Source: Roseiarcus sp963824475 | GTDB lineage: Bacteria > Pseudomonadota > Alphaproteobacteria > Rhizobiales > Beijerinckiaceae | NCBI GenBank assembly: GCA_963824475.1 | Contig: CAWGPR010000003.1 | Span: 682,001-746,000, forward strand | Length of the DNA: 64,000 nucleotides | Reading direction: 5' to 3' | Part shown: positions 61,989 to 64,000 of the stretch, one piece after another | Layout of the letters: each line of letters starts with the position of its first letter | Position numbering within the stretch: the stretch's first letter is position 1 | Made by a program: the position numbers and the translations under genes | Notes under the pieces: generated by a model | The model's input: only the letters and a program-made list of their open reading frames with translations | The model's database searches: none | Told to the model about the DNA's origin: nothing

Positions 61989-63104
61989 TCAGGCCTCGAC
62001 CTTCTCCTTGTACGACCGCCAGCGTAGCGCGGCTCCGCTGGATTGGGACTCCGCCATCGCCGTCGCCACGATGCGCTCGTGATCGGGCGACTTGTGGCAG
62101 GCGGGATCGGCGTTGCGCGCGTCGCCGGTCAGCGCCAGCGCCTGACAGCGGCACCCGCCCCAGTCGATCTCGCGCCGGTCGCACGAGCGGCAGGGCTCGC
62201 GCATCCAGTCCGTGCCGCGGAAGGCCTTGAAGGCGGGGTTTGAGCGCCAGATGTCGCCAAGCGAATGATCGCGCACATTCCAGAATTCGAGGCCCGAAAT
62301 GGACTCGGCGGCGTGGCAGGGCAGCGCCTTGCCGGACGGAGACACGTTGATTGCGATCCGCCCCCATCCGCCGGCGCAAGGCTTGGGATAGCGCGCGTAA
62401 TAGTCAGGGATCACCATGTCGATGACGAGAGCGCCCTTGAGGCGAACGCGAGCCGCCTCCACCAGCGCAATCGATTCCTCGACCTCTTTTCTCGGCGGCA
62501 TCAGCGCGGCGCGGTTCAGGAGCGCCCAGCCGTAATATTGGGTATGCGCGACTTCGAGCCGGCGCGCGCCGAGTTCGACCGCAAGATCGATGAACATGGC
62601 CACCTGATGCAGATTGGCGCGATGGATCACCGCATTGATGGTGAGCGGCAGGCCGGCCTTGATCACATGAGCAGCGAAGGCGCGCTTGCGCTCCCATGAA
62701 CCTGCATAATGGCCGAGGCGGTCGTTGGTCTCCTTGTCGGCGCCCTGGAAGGAGAGCTGCGCATGGTCGAGGCCGGCGTCGGCCAGTTCGCCGGTCAGTT
62801 TCTCGTTCACCCCGATCCCCGAGGTGATGAGGTTGGTGTAGAGTCCGCTTTGCGAGGCGTGGCGAGTGAGATCGACAATGTCGCGCCGCGCCGTCGGCTC
62901 GCCGCCGGAGAGATGCACATGCAGCGCGCCGAGCGCGGCGGCCTCGCTGAACACCCGCTTCCAGGTTTCCCCGTCAAGTTCGGCGCCGGGGCGCTCAAGC
63001 GCGAGCGGATTGGAGCAATAGGGACAGCCTAGCGGACAGCGATGGGTGAGCTCGACCAAAAGCCCGATCGGCGGGGCGGGCGGAAGCGGGGTGTGAGCGG
63101 TCAT
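61989..63104 (-). CDS. pqqE: PQQ biosynthesis radical SAM protein PqqE
   Basis: Joins Glu and Tyr side chains of the PqqA precursor peptide, with PqqD as chaperone, in PQQ cofactor synthesis. It has 371 residues. The radical SAM cluster is bound by CPLGCPYC near the N-terminus, and the C-terminal SPASM domain has its cysteines in CAGGWG, LPCHAAES, CRSCDRREIDWGGCRCQ and ADPACHKSPDH. It overlaps pqqD by ATGA. PQQ serves methanol and glucose dehydrogenases. Confidence 0.95.
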   Translation of the reverse strand: MTAHTPLPPAPPIGLLVELTHRCPLGCPYCSNPLALERPGAELDGETWKRVFSEAAALGALHVHLSGGEPTARRDIVDLTRHASQSGLYTNLITSGIGVNEKLTGELADAGLDHAQLSFQGADKETNDRLGHYAGSWERKRAFAAHVIKAGLPLTINAVIHRANLHQVAMFIDLAVELGARRLEVAHTQYYGWALLNRAALMPPRKEVEESIALVEAARVRLKGALVIDMVIPDYYARYPKPCAGGWGRIAINVSPSGKALPCHAAESISGLEFWNVRDHSLGDIWRSNPAFKAFRGTDWMREPCRSCDRREIDWGGCRCQALALTGDARNADPACHKSPDHERIVATAMAESQSSGAALRWRSYKEKVEA

Positions 63105-63388
63105 GTCTCGAGCACTCTCTTGGCCTTGAGGTCGGCGAGCATGGCGACGACGTCCTTCTCGATCACGGCCGGCGGCGCCGTATAGCGCGCCGCGAGTTCA
63201 GCGACGATCGCATTGAGATCGCGCTCGCCGTCGCAGAGCTCGAGCACGGCGGCGGCGGTGTCGTCGACCTCGAAGATCCGCTCCGGCGCGAGCAGCGTCC
63301 ATCGCGCGCGCGCCTCATCGCGCCTGAGCCTCACTCCCCTTGGAAGATGCGGCCGCGATTGAGAATGGATCTCCGTTATATCGTTCAT
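63101..63388 (-). CDS. pqqD: PQQ biosynthesis peptide chaperone PqqD
   Basis: A 95-residue RiPP recognition element that binds PqqA and delivers it to PqqE. The core LRRDEARARWTLLAPERIFE and the C-terminal helix region VVAMLADLKAKRV are typical. The start ATG 63388 (MNDITEIHS) is 7 bp after pqqC; longer frames upstream lie inside pqqC and are not used. Confidence 0.92.
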   Translation of the reverse strand: MNDITEIHSQSRPHLPRGVRLRRDEARARWTLLAPERIFEVDDTAAAVLELCDGERDLNAIVAELAARYTAPPAVIEKDVVAMLADLKAKRVLET

Positions 63389-63395
63389 TTCGCCT

Positions 63396-64000
63396 TCAAT
63401 CCGGCCGGAACGCTCCCGGAGGGATCGCGCCGTCGACATAGGCGTGATGCAGCGCGTCGAGCTGCGCCCATAATACATCGGTCTTGAACGTCAAGGCGGC
63501 AAGGGCGCCTCGCTGTTCTTCGACGGTGCGCGCGTTGCGCTTCACGTAGTCGAGCGCAAACTGCGCGTCCTTCGGCGCCTGATCGAGCCGGCGGCGGAAA
63601 TAGGCGACCACCTTCTCGTCGATGAAGCTGTAATTGGCGAGCATCCCGGCGATGCGGCGCTTATGGATTGCCGGGGCGAACAGTTCGGTCAGGCTGGACG
63701 CCACCGCTTCAACCAGCGCCCGCTCGCGCACGAAATGCACATAAGCCTCGACGGCGAACTTGGTCGCCGGCAACGCGCCTTCCTGCGAGATCACATAATC
63801 GCGGTCGAGCCCCAATCCGTCGGTGAGGATGAGCCAGCGCTCGATCCCGCCCTTGTCGTCGCCGAAGCCGTCATGGTCCATGACGCGGTGCAGCCACTCG
63901 CGGCGCAATTCGCGATCCTCGCAGCGTCCGATCAGGGAGGCGTCCTTGCGGGGAATCGCCGCCTGGTAGACGTAGCGGTTGAGGGCCCAGGCCTGCACCT
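63396..64000 (-). CDS. pqqC: PQQ synthase PqqC, N-terminus beyond the window
   Basis: Catalyses the final oxidation and ring closure to PQQ. About 201 C-terminal residues are present: VQAWALNRYVYQAAIPRKDA, RVMDHDGFGDDKGGIERWLI and FAVEAYVHFVRERALVEAVA. The remaining ~50 N-terminal residues are cut off by the right edge; the GTG at 63998 is an internal Val. pqqB and pqqA are presumably further right. Confidence 0.92.
   Translation of the reverse strand, partial: VQAWALNRYVYQAAIPRKDASLIGRCEDRELRREWLHRVMDHDGFGDDKGGIERWLILTDGLGLDRDYVISQEGALPATKFAVEAYVHFVRERALVEAVASSLTELFAPAIHKRRIAGMLANYSFIDEKVVAYFRRRLDQAPKDAQFALDYVKRNARTVEEQRGALAALTFKTDVLWAQLDALHHAYVDGAIPPGAFRPD

Overview
The window is high-GC, densely coded DNA from an alphaproteobacterium, most likely of the order Hyphomicrobiales (Rhizobiales). 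The evidence is a rhizobial-style flagellar block (FtcR regulator, DUF1217 protein, MotB-MotC-FliK run), a pqqCDE cluster of the kind methylotrophs and alcohol oxidisers carry, a minimal carnitine-degradation cluster, and dispersed palindromic repeats typical of this order. No tRNA, rRNA or CRISPR array was seen.

Layout. 1-6896 (- strand): a polyol/sugar ABC transporter operon (kinase-HAD fusion, SorC-type regulator, binding protein, two permeases, ATPase cut by the left edge). 6897-7850: non-coding, three repeat families. 7925-10073 (-): WD40 protein and a CobW-type metal-chaperone GTPase. 10161-13300: small genes (SH3 protein, YkgJ cysteine-cluster protein, methyltransferase, cupin, a gene remnant). 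13481-19930 (+): 2-hydroxyacid dehydrogenase, a lone UgpC-type ATPase, a TRAP transporter and an Old Yellow Enzyme. 20020-23750: PsiF/sunset-domain protein, Crp-family regulator, and two nested insertion sequences sitting in the regulator's stop codon. 23958-27790: small protein, PIN protein with a mutated active site, carnitine cluster. 27995-35353 (+): small XRE regulator followed by a six-gene hydrogenase-4/complex-I-like cluster whose large subunit lacks all four NiFe cysteines, so it is read as an Ehr complex. 35380-44804: housekeeping genes (purB, folE, glyS, glyQ, rph, rnd), an FAD oxidoreductase and a DHFR-like gene. 45052-60365: regulators and flagellar genes (DUF1217, TPR/glycosyltransferase, PilZ, ftcR, flagellin, fliF, FliH-like, motB, motC, fliK, lytic transglycosylase). 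60901-61634 (-): a tandem array of very small genes for exported peptides with cysteine-containing tails. 61989-64000 (-): pqqE, pqqD and partial pqqC.

Two observations stand out. First, five intact genes plus one decayed copy in tandem encode 36-39-residue peptides, each with a signal peptide and a short tail ending in Cys. They lie head to tail just downstream of pqqE, and I do not recognise the family. Second, nine reading-frame lesions in otherwise well-conserved chromosomal genes (including glyS, fliF and fliK) all fall within or directly beside a GANTC motif, the site methylated by the alphaproteobacterial methylase CcrM. This looks like systematic base-calling error at methylated sites rather than real gene loss, so those genes are annotated as probably intact in the organism.
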